NCBI GenBank assembly: GCA_934617425.1 | Contig: CAKTUD010000001.1 | Coordinates: forward strand, 310,001 to 374,000 | From: an uncultured Eggerthellaceae bacterium | GTDB taxonomy: Bacteria; Actinomycetota; Coriobacteriia; Coriobacteriales; Eggerthellaceae | DNA length: 64,000 nt | Reading direction: 5' to 3' | Part shown: one piece after another, positions 7,433 through 16,790 of the stretch | How positions within the stretch are numbered: position 1 is the stretch's first letter | How the letters are laid out: each line of letters opens with the position of its first letter | Translations under genes and position numbers: made by a program | Notes under the pieces: generated by a model | Databases searched by the model: none | Seen by the model: only the letters and a program-made list of their open reading frames with translations | Told to the model about the DNA's origin: nothing

Positions 7433-9807
7433 GCCAAAGCCACCGTTTTTTGAAATATGCTCGCGTCGATAGTTTCGGGGCGTTTTTTAACAAGACCGTT
7501 GGACCGTTCTCGCCGGGGCTTAATGTTGTGTTCGGCCGCAACGAAGCTGGAAAGACCACCTTTACGCAGTTTGTCTCTGGTGTATTGTTCGGTTGGGAAG
7601 ATGCGCGTGGTGGTAAAAACACTTACAAGCCAACCAATGCGGAGCGCTCGGGTGCGCTGATTTTTGCGGACGATGTTTCACGTGAAACGCATGGCGAGTT
7701 AGGTGCCGCATTCGATGAGCAAAACAAAGCGTCCAACAACTTGAGCGCAAGGCCCGATGGCTTGGATGGAGCTGGGGCTTCCGCGGGGTTATACCAAGCT
7801 GCTGCACCGTCGCACGAAGCGACCGCATCTGCAGCCGAATACGAGGTCTTCCGAGCGCGCAATGTCGACGGCTTGCAAGGCAGTGCAGATATAGTAAGCG
7901 ATATCGACAAGGAAACCTTCCAGACGATGTTTCTGCTGACGTCGGATGAGCTGCGGTCCCTTCGAAACACTTCTGACGTTACGGCGCGCTTGCTTACAGC
8001 TGGCTCGGGCACTAATTCGAGCCCTGCACAGGCTCTTGCAGAAATCAACGAGCGCATTCAGTCGTATTCGTCTCGTGCTGCGTCGGCGACGGAATCGGTG
8101 ACGCGTTTAAGCGAGCAGATCAAAGAAGCGCGCGTAAAGATGCAGCGTGCCTTGGAGCAAACCGAGCAATTCAAGGCGGAAGATCGCGAGCATCGTGAGC
8201 TAACGGCTCAGCGCAAGCGTCTCTCTGGAAAAATAGCGGAACTTAACAGTGAAATCGATTTTTTAGTTGCCAAGCGTGCTCAATTGCAGAAGGTAACCGA
8301 GCAAAAAGCGACATCTAAAGGAGAAATCGCAAAGTTAAAGGAAGAAGCGGCTCAGCAAAAGGTTGCAGCCACTGACGTGGCTGCAAACATCGACGAATAT
8401 TTACTCGCGCTCGATCAGTTACAAGAGCGCGCTTTGTCCGATCAGTTGGATGAATTTGCCGATCAGCAGGTTCATGTGGCGCGTAGCATCGAGATAGCCG
8501 AGGAAAATCAGCGCACATCGCAGGCGGCGTATGATGCTTTGGTTGAGCTGGCGTCTAGCGATGATCGCTCTGCGAGTGCTCATCGCCAGCGTGCGCTGCA
8601 GATAGCCATGTCCATTGTATTGCCAGTTGCTTTCGCGCTGATAGGCATTTTGCTGTTCATGCGCGGACGTATTGTCGGGAGCCTTTCCTTTACGGGGTTA
8701 GGCCTGGCCTTGGTGGTTTTAGGCGCCATCTTGGCCGTGGGGGCGTTTCTTCTCGTGCTGCGCCCGAAAAACGAGGGCAACGGTCTTGATCAGCGGATGC
8801 AGGATGCTCAATGGGTGATGCTGCAAGATAAAAAGAAGCTGCAAAGCGTTCGCGACGTGCAAAAAGAGTTAGCTGATGAGCAGAAACGATGGCTCGATGC
8901 CCACGGCTTCGCAAAAGCCAGCGGATCGATTCGCCAAGCGCGCTCTCTCCTTAATGAGGCAAGGGCCGTTCGTGCGGATATCGCCCTTGATGAGCAACGT
9001 GCGGCGTCTTTCGCCTTGCGCCTTTCTTCGGCTGAGAGCAATTTGGCTGAATTGAATGCGCAGCAAACCAAGCTGATTGCTGCTATAGAGGATTCTAATG
9101 AGGGCGTCGCCTTGGTAGCCGCGCACACTCATCTTGATGCACCCTCGGCCGATTTCTCCGCGCTCGATGAACTTATCGACAAAAAAGCGGCGCAGCGCGA
9201 CGAGTTGGTTTCTGCATTGGAGCATATAAGTTTGCGTTACGGCCGTTTGGAAGAACTGCTTTCCCAAGCCAAGTTGATGCATGCATACGACGAGGCAAAG
9301 CAGGATTATCAGCAGCTTCTCACGCGTCTAGAAGACAGCAAGCGCGATCTCGCCAAGCTGCTTATCGCGCGGCGTTTGCTCGAAACCGCAATAGCAACGT
9401 GGGAAAGCCGCAGCCAGCCCGAGGTCTATCGCCGCGCAAGCAAACTGCTTGAGCTCATGACGGGCGGCAAATGGGTGCGCATATCGCTTACGCCCGAAGG
9501 GAAGCTGGTGGCAACCGATGCGGTGCGCAACAGCCGTACGCCGCGCGAGCTTTCGCTTGGCACGTGTCAGCAGCTTTATCTCGCATTGCGCATTGCTCTT
9601 TTGATGTGCGCCGACAACGTGGGGAGCTCGATTCCCATCATGGCCGACGATATTCTCGTCAATTTTGATTCTGAACGCCGTGCTGGTGCGGCACAGGCGT
9701 TGGCTCAGCTGGCAAACAGGCGTCAAGTAATTTTGTTCACTTGCCATGAAGAAGTGGTAGAAGCCATGAGCGCAGCCGATGCCAGCGCTACGCTGGTGCG
9801 GCTGTAA
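7429..9807 (+). CDS. SMC-like ATPase with central membrane segment, YhaN-like
   Basis: A 792-residue ABC-type ATPase. The N-terminal half-site has Walker A GRNEAGKTTF near residues 35-44; long coiled coils run from about 200 to 380 and 460 to 640; the C-terminal half has the signature-like ELSLGTCQQLYLALR and Walker B PIMADDILVNFD. Between the coils, near residues 395-445, two strongly hydrophobic stretches predict a membrane hairpin, which classical SbcC lacks and YhaN has. Partner is the overlapping upstream phosphoesterase. Probable role: membrane-linked end processing or repair of DNA. Function is inferred from family. Confidence 0.85.
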   Translation: MSQSHRFLKYARVDSFGAFFNKTVGPFSPGLNVVFGRNEAGKTTFTQFVSGVLFGWEDARGGKNTYKPTNAERSGALIFADDVSRETHGELGAAFDEQNKASNNLSARPDGLDGAGASAGLYQAAAPSHEATASAAEYEVFRARNVDGLQGSADIVSDIDKETFQTMFLLTSDELRSLRNTSDVTARLLTAGSGTNSSPAQALAEINERIQSYSSRAASATESVTRLSEQIKEARVKMQRALEQTEQFKAEDREHRELTAQRKRLSGKIAELNSEIDFLVAKRAQLQKVTEQKATSKGEIAKLKEEAAQQKVAATDVAANIDEYLLALDQLQERALSDQLDEFADQQVHVARSIEIAEENQRTSQAAYDALVELASSDDRSASAHRQRALQIAMSIVLPVAFALIGILLFMRGRIVGSLSFTGLGLALVVLGAILAVGAFLLVLRPKNEGNGLDQRMQDAQWVMLQDKKKLQSVRDVQKELADEQKRWLDAHGFAKASGSIRQARSLLNEARAVRADIALDEQRAASFALRLSSAESNLAELNAQQTKLIAAIEDSNEGVALVAAHTHLDAPSADFSALDELIDKKAAQRDELVSALEHISLRYGRLEELLSQAKLMHAYDEAKQDYQQLLTRLEDSKRDLAKLLIARRLLETAIATWESRSQPEVYRRASKLLELMTGGKWVRISLTPEGKLVATDAVRNSRTPRELSLGTCQQLYLALRIALLMCADNVGSSIPIMADDILVNFDSERRAGAAQALAQLANRRQVILFTCHEEVVEAMSAADASATLVRL

Positions 9808-9865
9808 TATAATTGAAAGCTGTTCGCTTTTAAGTTGATATCGCTTTTGCGAAAGGGTGCGATTC

Positions 9866-11188
9866 ATGAACACAGTACTCGTTGGCGCTCAGTGGGGCGA
9901 TGAGGGCAAGGGTAAGGTTACCGACCTCATTTCTCGCGATTACGATTATGTTGTGCGCTATCAGGGTGGCAACAACGCAGGCCATACGGTTATCCATGGT
10001 GATACCAAACTGGCGTTGCATCTCATGCCTTCGGGCGTTATGTACGACAACTGCACGCCTGTTATCGGCAATGGCGTTGTTGTCGATCCGGGTGTTCTTA
10101 TCAAAGAGATGGCGATGCTCGACGCCGAAGGCATCGATTGCAGCGCGCTGAAGATTTCGTGCGATGCGCATGTCATCATGCCCTACCACAAAGACCTCGA
10201 TGGAGCAGATGAGAAGAGCCTTGGCGCCAACAAGATCGGCACCACCAAGCGTGGCATCGGCCCTTGTTATCAAGACAAAATCGCCCGCAAGGGCATTCGC
10301 ATGCAGGACCTTCTTGACGAGAAGATTTTCCGTTTGAAAGTTGAGACGGCTCTTTCGCAGAAGAACCCCATTTTGCAGAAGATTTACGGTTTGCACACCT
10401 ACACGGTGGAAGAAATCTGCGAAGAGTACTTGCCCTATGCGCGCATCTTAAAGAAGCACATCGTCGAAACCACCGAGCTTCTTAACAAAGCCGTGCGCGA
10501 AGGCAAGAGCATCTTGTTCGAAGGCGCTCAGGGCACGCTGCTCGACGTCGATCACGGCACTTATCCCTACGTGACGTCTTCTTCTTGCTGCGCAGGCGGC
10601 GCGGTTACCGGCACGGGCATCGGTCCGCGTCACATCGATCGCGTTTTGGGCATCGAGAAAGCTTATGTCACGCGCGTCGGCGGCGGACCGTTCCCCACCG
10701 AGCAGCGTTTCCCCGAAGACGGCGGCGAAGGTGAGGAGGCCGAGACCGGCGAGCTTTTGTGCAAGGTTGGACACGAGTTTGGCGTAACCACCGGGCGCAA
10801 GCGCCGTTGTGGTTGGTTTGACGCCGTGATCGGTCGTTATGCGGTTGAGGTAAACGGCCTAACCGACATCGCTCTTACCAAGCTCGATGTTCTTTCGGCG
10901 TTCGACACCATCAAGGTGTGCGTTGCATACGAATGCGATGGCAAGCGCTATGACTACTTCCCCATGCAGCAAAGCGTGCTTTTCCACGCGAAGCCGATTT
11001 ACGAGGAGCTTCCTGGTTGGAAGGGCGTTGATATCACCGGTTGCCGCACGTTCGACGAGCTGCCCGAAAACGCCCGTAACTACGTTGAACATCTCGAAGA
11101 GCTCACCGGCGCGCGCATCAGCATCGTGGCTGTCGGCCCCGATCGCGATCAGACCATCATGCGCAGCTGGTATCGCGAGGAGGACTAG
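9866..11188 (+). CDS. purA: Adenylosuccinate synthetase
   Basis: A 440-residue PurA, joining IMP and aspartate with GTP hydrolysis in AMP synthesis. Signature GAQWGDEGKGK is at residues 6-16, with the catalytic Asp and Lys; NNAGHT, GTTKRGIGP and the FEGAQGTLLD stretch follow. The ATG at 9866 follows GAAAGGG; a start nine bases upstream has no site. A TATAAT box lies at 9808-9813 at the end of the preceding gene. The stop abuts purD. Confidence 0.97.
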   Translation: MNTVLVGAQWGDEGKGKVTDLISRDYDYVVRYQGGNNAGHTVIHGDTKLALHLMPSGVMYDNCTPVIGNGVVVDPGVLIKEMAMLDAEGIDCSALKISCDAHVIMPYHKDLDGADEKSLGANKIGTTKRGIGPCYQDKIARKGIRMQDLLDEKIFRLKVETALSQKNPILQKIYGLHTYTVEEICEEYLPYARILKKHIVETTELLNKAVREGKSILFEGAQGTLLDVDHGTYPYVTSSSCCAGGAVTGTGIGPRHIDRVLGIEKAYVTRVGGGPFPTEQRFPEDGGEGEEAETGELLCKVGHEFGVTTGRKRRCGWFDAVIGRYAVEVNGLTDIALTKLDVLSAFDTIKVCVAYECDGKRYDYFPMQQSVLFHAKPIYEELPGWKGVDITGCRTFDELPENARNYVEHLEELTGARISIVAVGPDRDQTIMRSWYREED

Positions 11189-12484
11189 ATGAACATCTTG
11201 GTGCTAGGCAGCGGCGGCCGCGAACATGCGCTGGCATGGGCCCTTGCCAAATCGCCGCGGACCGAGCGTCTTTACGTTGCCCCTGGCAACGGCGGCACCC
11301 AAGCGATAGCTGAAAACGTTGCCGACCTTTCGATAACCGATGGTCAGCAGGTTTTGGATTTTGCTTTGGCAAACGACGTCGCGCTTGTTGTGATAGGTCC
11401 CGAAGCTCCGCTGGTCGCTGGCGTTGCCGACGTGCTCCGTGCGGGCGGTGTGGCGGTTTTCGGGCCCGACGAGCAAGGCGCGCAGCTCGAAGGCAGCAAG
11501 TCGTTTAGCAAGGCATTTATGCAGCGCCACGGCCTGCCCACAGCCACCTACGGCGCGTTTGACGACGAGGCGCAGGCGTTGGATTATGTGCGCGAGATCG
11601 GCGCCCCCATCGTGGTGAAGGCTGATGGTCTTGCTGCGGGCAAGGGCGTCGTCGTTGCCGATACTCTGGAAGACGCTGAGGCTGCGGTGCACGAGTGCTT
11701 TGATGGCGCTTTTGGCGATGCAGGCTCCAAGGTTGTCATCGAGGAGTGCCTGACGGGCCCCGAGTGCTCCCTGTTCGCCTTTGTTTCTGCTGGTAAAGCG
11801 CATTGCATGTCTACAGCACAGGATCACAAGCGCGCGTTTGATGGCGACTTGGGTCCCAACACGGGCGGCATGGGCGCGTATTCGCCGGTTCCCATCGTCG
11901 TACCCGAACAGCTTGCTTCCATGAAGCAGATCATGGAGGATGCTGCTGCCGCAACAGCAGAAGAATTTGAGAACGATTATCGCGGTTGCCTGTACGGCGG
12001 CTTCATGTTGACGCCCGAAGGCCCGAAGCTGCTTGAGTTCAACGCGCGTTTTGGCGATCCCGAAACCCAAGTTGTGCTGCCGCGCCTAAAGACCGATCTC
12101 GTCGACGTGATGATGGCGGTGGCCGAAGGACGTCCCGACGACATCGACCTCGAGTGGACCGATCAGTGGGCCTGCGGTGTTGTGCTGGCAAGCGAAGGAT
12201 ATCCGCGTGCTTACGAAAAAGGCAAGGTCGTGCTGGGCGTCGAAGACGCCAACGAGCTTGATGGCGTGACGGTTTTCCATGCGGGCACCAAGCTGAACGC
12301 CGATGGCGAGCTTATCACTTCGGGCGGTCGCGTTTTGAATGTGACGGCTATGGCCGATACGTTTGAGGATGCCCGTGAGTTGGCATACCGCGCTTGCGAC
12401 CTCATCAATTTCGAGGGCAAGCAATATCGCCAGGACATCGGCCTTAAAGCGCTCGAGGCCCTGGGTGACAAAAAGAACGACTAG
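11189..12484 (+). CDS. purD: Phosphoribosylamine-glycine ligase (GAR synthetase)
   Basis: A 431-residue ATP-grasp enzyme, second step of purine synthesis. It begins MNILVLGSGGREHALAWAL, carries VIGPEAPLVAGVAD and the ATP-grasp core (VVKADGLAAGKGVVVA, ECLTGPECS, NTGGMGAYSP, EFNARFGDPETQ). The start directly follows the purA stop and its binding site GAGGAGGA lies in purA codons, so the two are one transcription unit. Confidence 0.97.
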   Translation: MNILVLGSGGREHALAWALAKSPRTERLYVAPGNGGTQAIAENVADLSITDGQQVLDFALANDVALVVIGPEAPLVAGVADVLRAGGVAVFGPDEQGAQLEGSKSFSKAFMQRHGLPTATYGAFDDEAQALDYVREIGAPIVVKADGLAAGKGVVVADTLEDAEAAVHECFDGAFGDAGSKVVIEECLTGPECSLFAFVSAGKAHCMSTAQDHKRAFDGDLGPNTGGMGAYSPVPIVVPEQLASMKQIMEDAAAATAEEFENDYRGCLYGGFMLTPEGPKLLEFNARFGDPETQVVLPRLKTDLVDVMMAVAEGRPDDIDLEWTDQWACGVVLASEGYPRAYEKGKVVLGVEDANELDGVTVFHAGTKLNADGELITSGGRVLNVTAMADTFEDARELAYRACDLINFEGKQYRQDIGLKALEALGDKKND

Positions 12485-12525
12485 GCAAACGCCTAGATAA
12501 ACACGGATACGGAAGCGAACAAGCA

Positions 12526-13875
12526 ATGATTTCCGAACGACTTATCAGCACCTGCGTGCGCGAGGCTTCGAAAAACTATTTGAAGCTCAACCCGACAACC
12601 GATGTCTCTTTACCCGGTCCCACACCGGGTAAAGAATACATGTTGTACATGCACGTGCCCTTTTGCGAGCGTTTGTGCCCTTATTGCTCGTTCAACCGTT
12701 TCCCTTTTAGCGAAGATCGCGCGATTCCTTACTTCAAGAACATGAAGAAGGAAATGCTCATGCTCAAGGAGCTGGGCTACGATTTTAAAAGTCTCTACAT
12801 CGGCGGTGGCACGCCCACCATCATGATCGACGAGCTGTGCGATCTTATCGATACCGTACGCGACAACTTCTCGATCGAAGAGGTTTCGAGCGAGACGAAT
12901 CCCAACCACTTGACGTTTTCATATCTCGAGAAGCTCAAAGGCCGCGTGCAGCGTTTGAGCGTGGGTGTTCAAAGCTTTGACAACGGTTTGCTCAAGCAGA
13001 TGGACCGTTTTGAGAAATACGGCAGTGCAGAGGAGATTCTTGAGCGCATTAAGGGCGCCGTGCCGTACTTTACCAGCATGAACGTCGATATGATCTTCAA
13101 CTTCCCCAGTCAAACCGAGGACATGCTGATCAACGACGTCGAAAAAATCGTCGAGTCGGGCGCGACGCAGACCACCTTCTACCCGCTGATGGCGTCGCCT
13201 TCGGTCGAGCGTCAGATGGCGCGCACCGTGGGCAGGGTGGATTACAACCGTGAGCAGCGTTTGTACGAAATCGTCGACGAGCTGCTTTCGGGCGGCACGC
13301 ATCCTTTGTTCACGCACAGCAGCGCTTGGACATACAATCGTTTCGACTACGACGCGGGCGCGGTCGCAAACCCCGCCGCCGCGGCAAAAGACCAGATGAT
13401 CGACGAATATGTTGTCGAATACGAGGAATATCCGGCAATTGGGTCGGGCGGCATCACTTATTTGGGATCGAGCCTTTACGTCAACACGTTCTCGGTGAAG
13501 GAATACAACAAGGCCATCGAGAGCGGCCATATGTCCCTGATGGGCAAAACGAACTTCAATCTGCACGATCGCATGCGTTATCGTTTCCTGATGCAGCTGT
13601 TTGGCCTGCGGCTGGATAAGAAGCAGTGGGAGCACGATTTTGGTTGCACCGTCGAAAACGGCTTGCCTCTTGAAATGGCATTCATGAAAGCTGTCGGCGC
13701 AATCGACAAGGACAACGCCGACGAAATCACGCTTACGGCGAAGGGTCGTTATCTGGTGGTTGCGATGATGCGCCAGTTTTTCATCGGCGTGAACAACCTG
13801 CGCGACCAAGCCCGCGCGGCTTTGCCGACCGAGGAACGCGACCTGCTCTTCGGTGCCGGAAAACCCTGCGAATAG
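12526..13875 (+). CDS. HemW/HemN-family radical SAM protein
   Basis: A 449-residue radical SAM protein. The cluster motif is C47-X3-C51-X2-C54 in HVPFCERLCPYCSFN, followed by YIGGGTPT, SSETNP and RLSVGVQSF, all typical of the coproporphyrinogen dehydrogenase family. The residue two after the last Cys is Phe, as in HemW-type heme chaperones, not the fourth Cys of true HemN, so oxidation of coproporphyrinogen should not be assumed. It lies 41 bases after purD. Roles in this family include heme insertion, heme breakdown and methyl transfer; which applies cannot be told. Confidence 0.8.
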   Translation: MISERLISTCVREASKNYLKLNPTTDVSLPGPTPGKEYMLYMHVPFCERLCPYCSFNRFPFSEDRAIPYFKNMKKEMLMLKELGYDFKSLYIGGGTPTIMIDELCDLIDTVRDNFSIEEVSSETNPNHLTFSYLEKLKGRVQRLSVGVQSFDNGLLKQMDRFEKYGSAEEILERIKGAVPYFTSMNVDMIFNFPSQTEDMLINDVEKIVESGATQTTFYPLMASPSVERQMARTVGRVDYNREQRLYEIVDELLSGGTHPLFTHSSAWTYNRFDYDAGAVANPAAAAKDQMIDEYVVEYEEYPAIGSGGITYLGSSLYVNTFSVKEYNKAIESGHMSLMGKTNFNLHDRMRYRFLMQLFGLRLDKKQWEHDFGCTVENGLPLEMAFMKAVGAIDKDNADEITLTAKGRYLVVAMMRQFFIGVNNLRDQARAALPTEERDLLFGAGKPCE

Positions 13876-13890
13876 AGTTTGCTAGTTGCG

Positions 13891-13920
13891 GGCGCAGCAT
13901 GCATGGCATGTTGCGCCTAT
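13891..13920. terminator. Bidirectional terminator between radical SAM and LysR genes
   Basis: GGCGCAGCATGC (13891-13902) pairs with GCATGTTGCGCC (13906-13917) including one G.T pair; AT-rich on the + side. The two flanking genes converge here. Confidence 0.7.
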
Positions 13921-14846
13921 TAAATTTCCTTTGGGTCGAAGGTTTTCAACTCGGAGATGAAATTATCGACGATGGGCGAGATGACGGCGCCTTTTCGCAG
14001 AACGTAGCCTACTTCCATATAATCATCCACATCGATAGGCACAAGCACCGTGCGCTCATATGGCGCGTGGTCGGGGTAGAGCGAGACCCATATCGCATAG
14101 CCGTCGATATCGGAGATCAGCGGGATGAGATCTGGGTACATCAGATCGTCGGGCGATGTGATATTGCCTGCTCGCGAGCTTATTGACGTCGCGTTTTGCG
14201 GGCGCCCCTCGGTTTTGATGTGACGGAAGTTCTCAAAAGAATACTGCGGGTATGCCGCCAGCTCGGCGATGCTTACCGATTGGCGTTTTGCCAGCGGGTG
14301 CGCACGATCCATGTAGGCATAGTAACGCGCATTGAATAGCGGGTGGTAATCGACATCAAGCTGCTTGATCTTGTCGAGCACAATGTGACCGATGCTTTTG
14401 CGTATGCCAATGACGGCGATGTCCGCGATGCCTGCATACACATCGTCGATAGGGCGGGAATACTGGCGCAGATTAAACGAGTAGCTTATCTGGTCGGCAT
14501 CGAGCGAGTTCGTTACCTTGTTAAACGCCGCGATAACGAATTTGAATTCCTGCGTGGAGACGACAAACGAATTGGGTTTTACGGGCACGCCGCCGAAGCG
14601 CCCTTCGAAGCCGTCCATGCTTTCTACCACGTGTCTTGCGCCAGCAAGAACCTCGATCCCGCGTTCGGTTGGCGCAATGCCTTTTTTGCTGCGCACGAAC
14701 ACCTCGAAGCCAAGCTCTTTTTCTACGGAGTTGACGGCTTCGGAAATAGTGCCGTGGGCGGCGTTTAGGGCTTTTGCCGCATTTGAAATCGATCCGGTTT
14801 CGGCGACCTTCAATAGATAACGCAATTGCTGAACGGTAACCTTCAA
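13920..14846 (-). CDS. LysR-family transcriptional regulator
   Basis: A 308-residue LysR regulator. The first 65 residues form the winged helix-turn-helix (LRYLLKVAETGSISNAAKAL, then ISEAVNSVEKELGFEVFVRS), and the rest is the periplasmic-binding-like effector domain. It is divergent from the anion-symporter pair at 15075 and 16791, with three inverted repeats in the gap, so it probably controls them and itself in response to their substrate. Effector unknown. Confidence 0.93.
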   Translation of the reverse strand: MKVTVQQLRYLLKVAETGSISNAAKALNAAHGTISEAVNSVEKELGFEVFVRSKKGIAPTERGIEVLAGARHVVESMDGFEGRFGGVPVKPNSFVVSTQEFKFVIAAFNKVTNSLDADQISYSFNLRQYSRPIDDVYAGIADIAVIGIRKSIGHIVLDKIKQLDVDYHPLFNARYYAYMDRAHPLAKRQSVSIAELAAYPQYSFENFRHIKTEGRPQNATSISSRAGNITSPDDLMYPDLIPLISDIDGYAIWVSLYPDHAPYERTVLVPIDVDDYMEVGYVLRKGAVISPIVDNFISELKTFDPKEI

Positions 14847-14887
14847 CGTTTTCTCCTGTTTGCGATGTTTCGCCGCTAAGTTAAAAC

Positions 14888-15042
14888 GCGCTGCTAACGG
14901 TGCATTTTAGCAAGTTGAGCAGCGCTTCTTGCTGCCATAGGGAAACTAAATGCTTAACCCATTGTAACCCTATGGCAAAGCTGGTATTGTCAGAAATAAC
15001 GGTAAATCCGTCGGAAAATTAAAACGATGGAAAATCCGACGG
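14888..15042. promoter_or_regulatory. Three inverted repeats in the LysR/symporter divergent region
   Basis: GCGCTGCT (14888-14895) with AGCAGCGC (14918-14925); TGCCATAGGG (14933-14942) with CCCTATGGCA (14968-14977); CCGTCGGA (15008-15015) with TCCGACGG (15035-15042). All are perfect. Likely regulator-binding sites or leader structure for the divergent genes; the LysR protein is the obvious candidate ligand. Confidence 0.5.
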
Positions 15043-15074
15043 TAATGGAAATTACGGGAGAAAGAAGGCTCGCC

Positions 15075-16496
15075 ATGAGCGAGAGCATGAAGAAAGGGCT
15101 GAAAATCGCCATCCCGATTATCATCGGCGTAGTGATCGCGCTTATTCAGCCGCCTGACGGTTTGACGCAGCAGGCGATGATCTACATGGGCATCTTCGAA
15201 TGCGTGGTTGTGTGGCTGATGCTCGGCGCCGTGCCCGATTGGGCGGCGTTTTTGGCCTGCATTTCGGCCTACGTTGTGTTCAATGTGGCAAAGTTCGGCG
15301 TGGTGTTCGCGCCTTTTGCCGACTCTACCGTGTGGCTGCTCATCGGCGCCTTTGGCATGACGTGTGCTCTCATCAAAACGGGCCTGGTAAAGCGCTTGGC
15401 CTTTGGCATCTTGTCGATGTTCCCCGAAAGCTACAAGGGCCAGCTGAGCGCGTTTTACGTTGCCGGCTTTGCTATCACGCCGTGGATCCCGGCTAAGATC
15501 GGCAAAGGCGTTATGGTTACACCTATCGCCGCCGTTGCCACCAAGGCTTTGGGTTATCCTGCGCGCAGCAAGGCTGCCACGGGCATTTTCCTTGCGGTGT
15601 GGGTTACCACGGGTATTTTGGGCTACGCGTTTTTGACAGGCGCCGCCCCGGTTATGGTCACCATCGGCATGCTTCCCGCCGAGCAACAGGAAAGTTGGAC
15701 GTGGATGGGCTGGCTTGGTGCTTGCGCGATGTGGCTGGTTGTCGTCGCTGTTCTTTCTTACATCGTTTTGCTTCTTTTGTACGGCCCCAAAAAGGGTGCC
15801 GACAACGACGGCGTTAAGACCGATTTCGAGAAGGGCTTTGCCAAAAAGCAGCTGCGGGAAATGGGTCCCATGTCCCGCGAAGAGAAGCTGACTGCTGTTC
15901 TGGTTCTTATCGCTATCATCGGCTGGATTTTCGGCAGCAAGGTTGGTCTTTCGGCTCCTATCATCTCGGTCGGCGTGTTTGCCATCATGGCCGTTATCGG
16001 CTTGGTTGACACCAAGGATCTCACAACTGGTATTCCTTGGGATACCGCAATCTTTATCGGCGGCATTTTGTCGCTGGCGTCGCTTCTTACCCAGCTGGGC
16101 ATTTCCACCTGGATCGCCACGCTTATGGAACCCGTTGCCGGTCCCATCGTTGCTAACCCCTACATCTACGTAGCGGCGGTTTGCGTGCTTACCTACTTTG
16201 CGCGTTTGGTGGTTGTTTCTTCCACGGCTACGCAGGTGATCTTTTTGGCGGCTTTGGGCGGCGTCGCAAGTGCCGCTGGCATCAACCCGTTCGTGACACT
16301 GTTTGTGTGCCTGTGCTCCACCGCTGTTTGGCATCTGCCATTTACCAACAACGAGTTTATCCCGCTGTTGGGCACGCAGAAGGGCGAGATGTGCGAACAT
16401 GCCGATACCCTGCCGTTTAACTACGCGTACATGGCCATCAACCTGGTTGCTTGCTTGGCAAGCGTGCCGATTTGGCAGGTGATGGGCTTGATGTAG
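15075..16496 (+). CDS. DASS/SLC13-type anion symporter, first tandem copy
   Basis: A 473-residue membrane protein with about 12 hydrophobic segments and the two-repeat architecture of divalent anion:sodium symporters (re-entrant regions FLTGAAPV and VVVSSTATQVIF). Start chosen at 15075 (MSESMKKG) after GGGAGAAAGAAGG, because it aligns with the start of the second copy; a longer in-frame start at 15027 would run into the operator repeats. Family members carry di- and tricarboxylates or sulfate. The usual SNT sodium-site triplets are not present in that form, so ion coupling is uncertain. Confidence 0.88.
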   Translation: MSESMKKGLKIAIPIIIGVVIALIQPPDGLTQQAMIYMGIFECVVVWLMLGAVPDWAAFLACISAYVVFNVAKFGVVFAPFADSTVWLLIGAFGMTCALIKTGLVKRLAFGILSMFPESYKGQLSAFYVAGFAITPWIPAKIGKGVMVTPIAAVATKALGYPARSKAATGIFLAVWVTTGILGYAFLTGAAPVMVTIGMLPAEQQESWTWMGWLGACAMWLVVVAVLSYIVLLLLYGPKKGADNDGVKTDFEKGFAKKQLREMGPMSREEKLTAVLVLIAIIGWIFGSKVGLSAPIISVGVFAIMAVIGLVDTKDLTTGIPWDTAIFIGGILSLASLLTQLGISTWIATLMEPVAGPIVANPYIYVAAVCVLTYFARLVVVSSTATQVIFLAALGGVASAAGINPFVTLFVCLCSTAVWHLPFTNNEFIPLLGTQKGEMCEHADTLPFNYAYMAINLVACLASVPIWQVMGLM

Positions 16497-16522
16497 TTTT
16501 GCTCTACTAGGGCGGTTGTTCG

Positions 16523-16556
16523 GAAAGGCGTGCTTTTGAGCGCGCCTTTCTTGTTA
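16523..16556 (+). terminator. Terminator after the first symporter gene
   Basis: GAAAGGCG (16523-16530) pairs with CGCCTTTC (16543-16550), then TTGTTA. It suggests the two copies are mostly transcribed separately. Confidence 0.65.
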
Positions 16557-16721
16557 TGAGGGTTTTGGGATGCAATTGCGGGGATTGGGCGCTGGCGACG
16601 ACGCTGCCGCTGCGCTGTTCGCTGCTTTCGTGGGCGATTAAATTGTCGTTAACAAGGGGGTCGTTGCGGGGATAATCGCAGCTACGCAAAGTTGTTTGAT
16701 AGAATCGCCAACAATGCAGGT

Positions 16722-16771
16722 TTGTCTCCGCCGGGCTGAAATAGACGTTCGTTTCATTCCGCCGGAGACAA
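16722..16771 (+). promoter_or_regulatory. Leader hairpin of the second symporter gene
   Basis: TTGTCTCCG (16722-16730) pairs with CGGAGACAA (16763-16771), enclosing a second short pair TGAAA/TTTCA. A TAGAAT -10-like box lies at 16700-16705, so the hairpin would be near the 5' end of the mRNA and just before the ribosome binding site CGAAAGGGG. Confidence 0.45.
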
Positions 16772-16790
16772 GAGTCGAAAGGGGCTTTTT

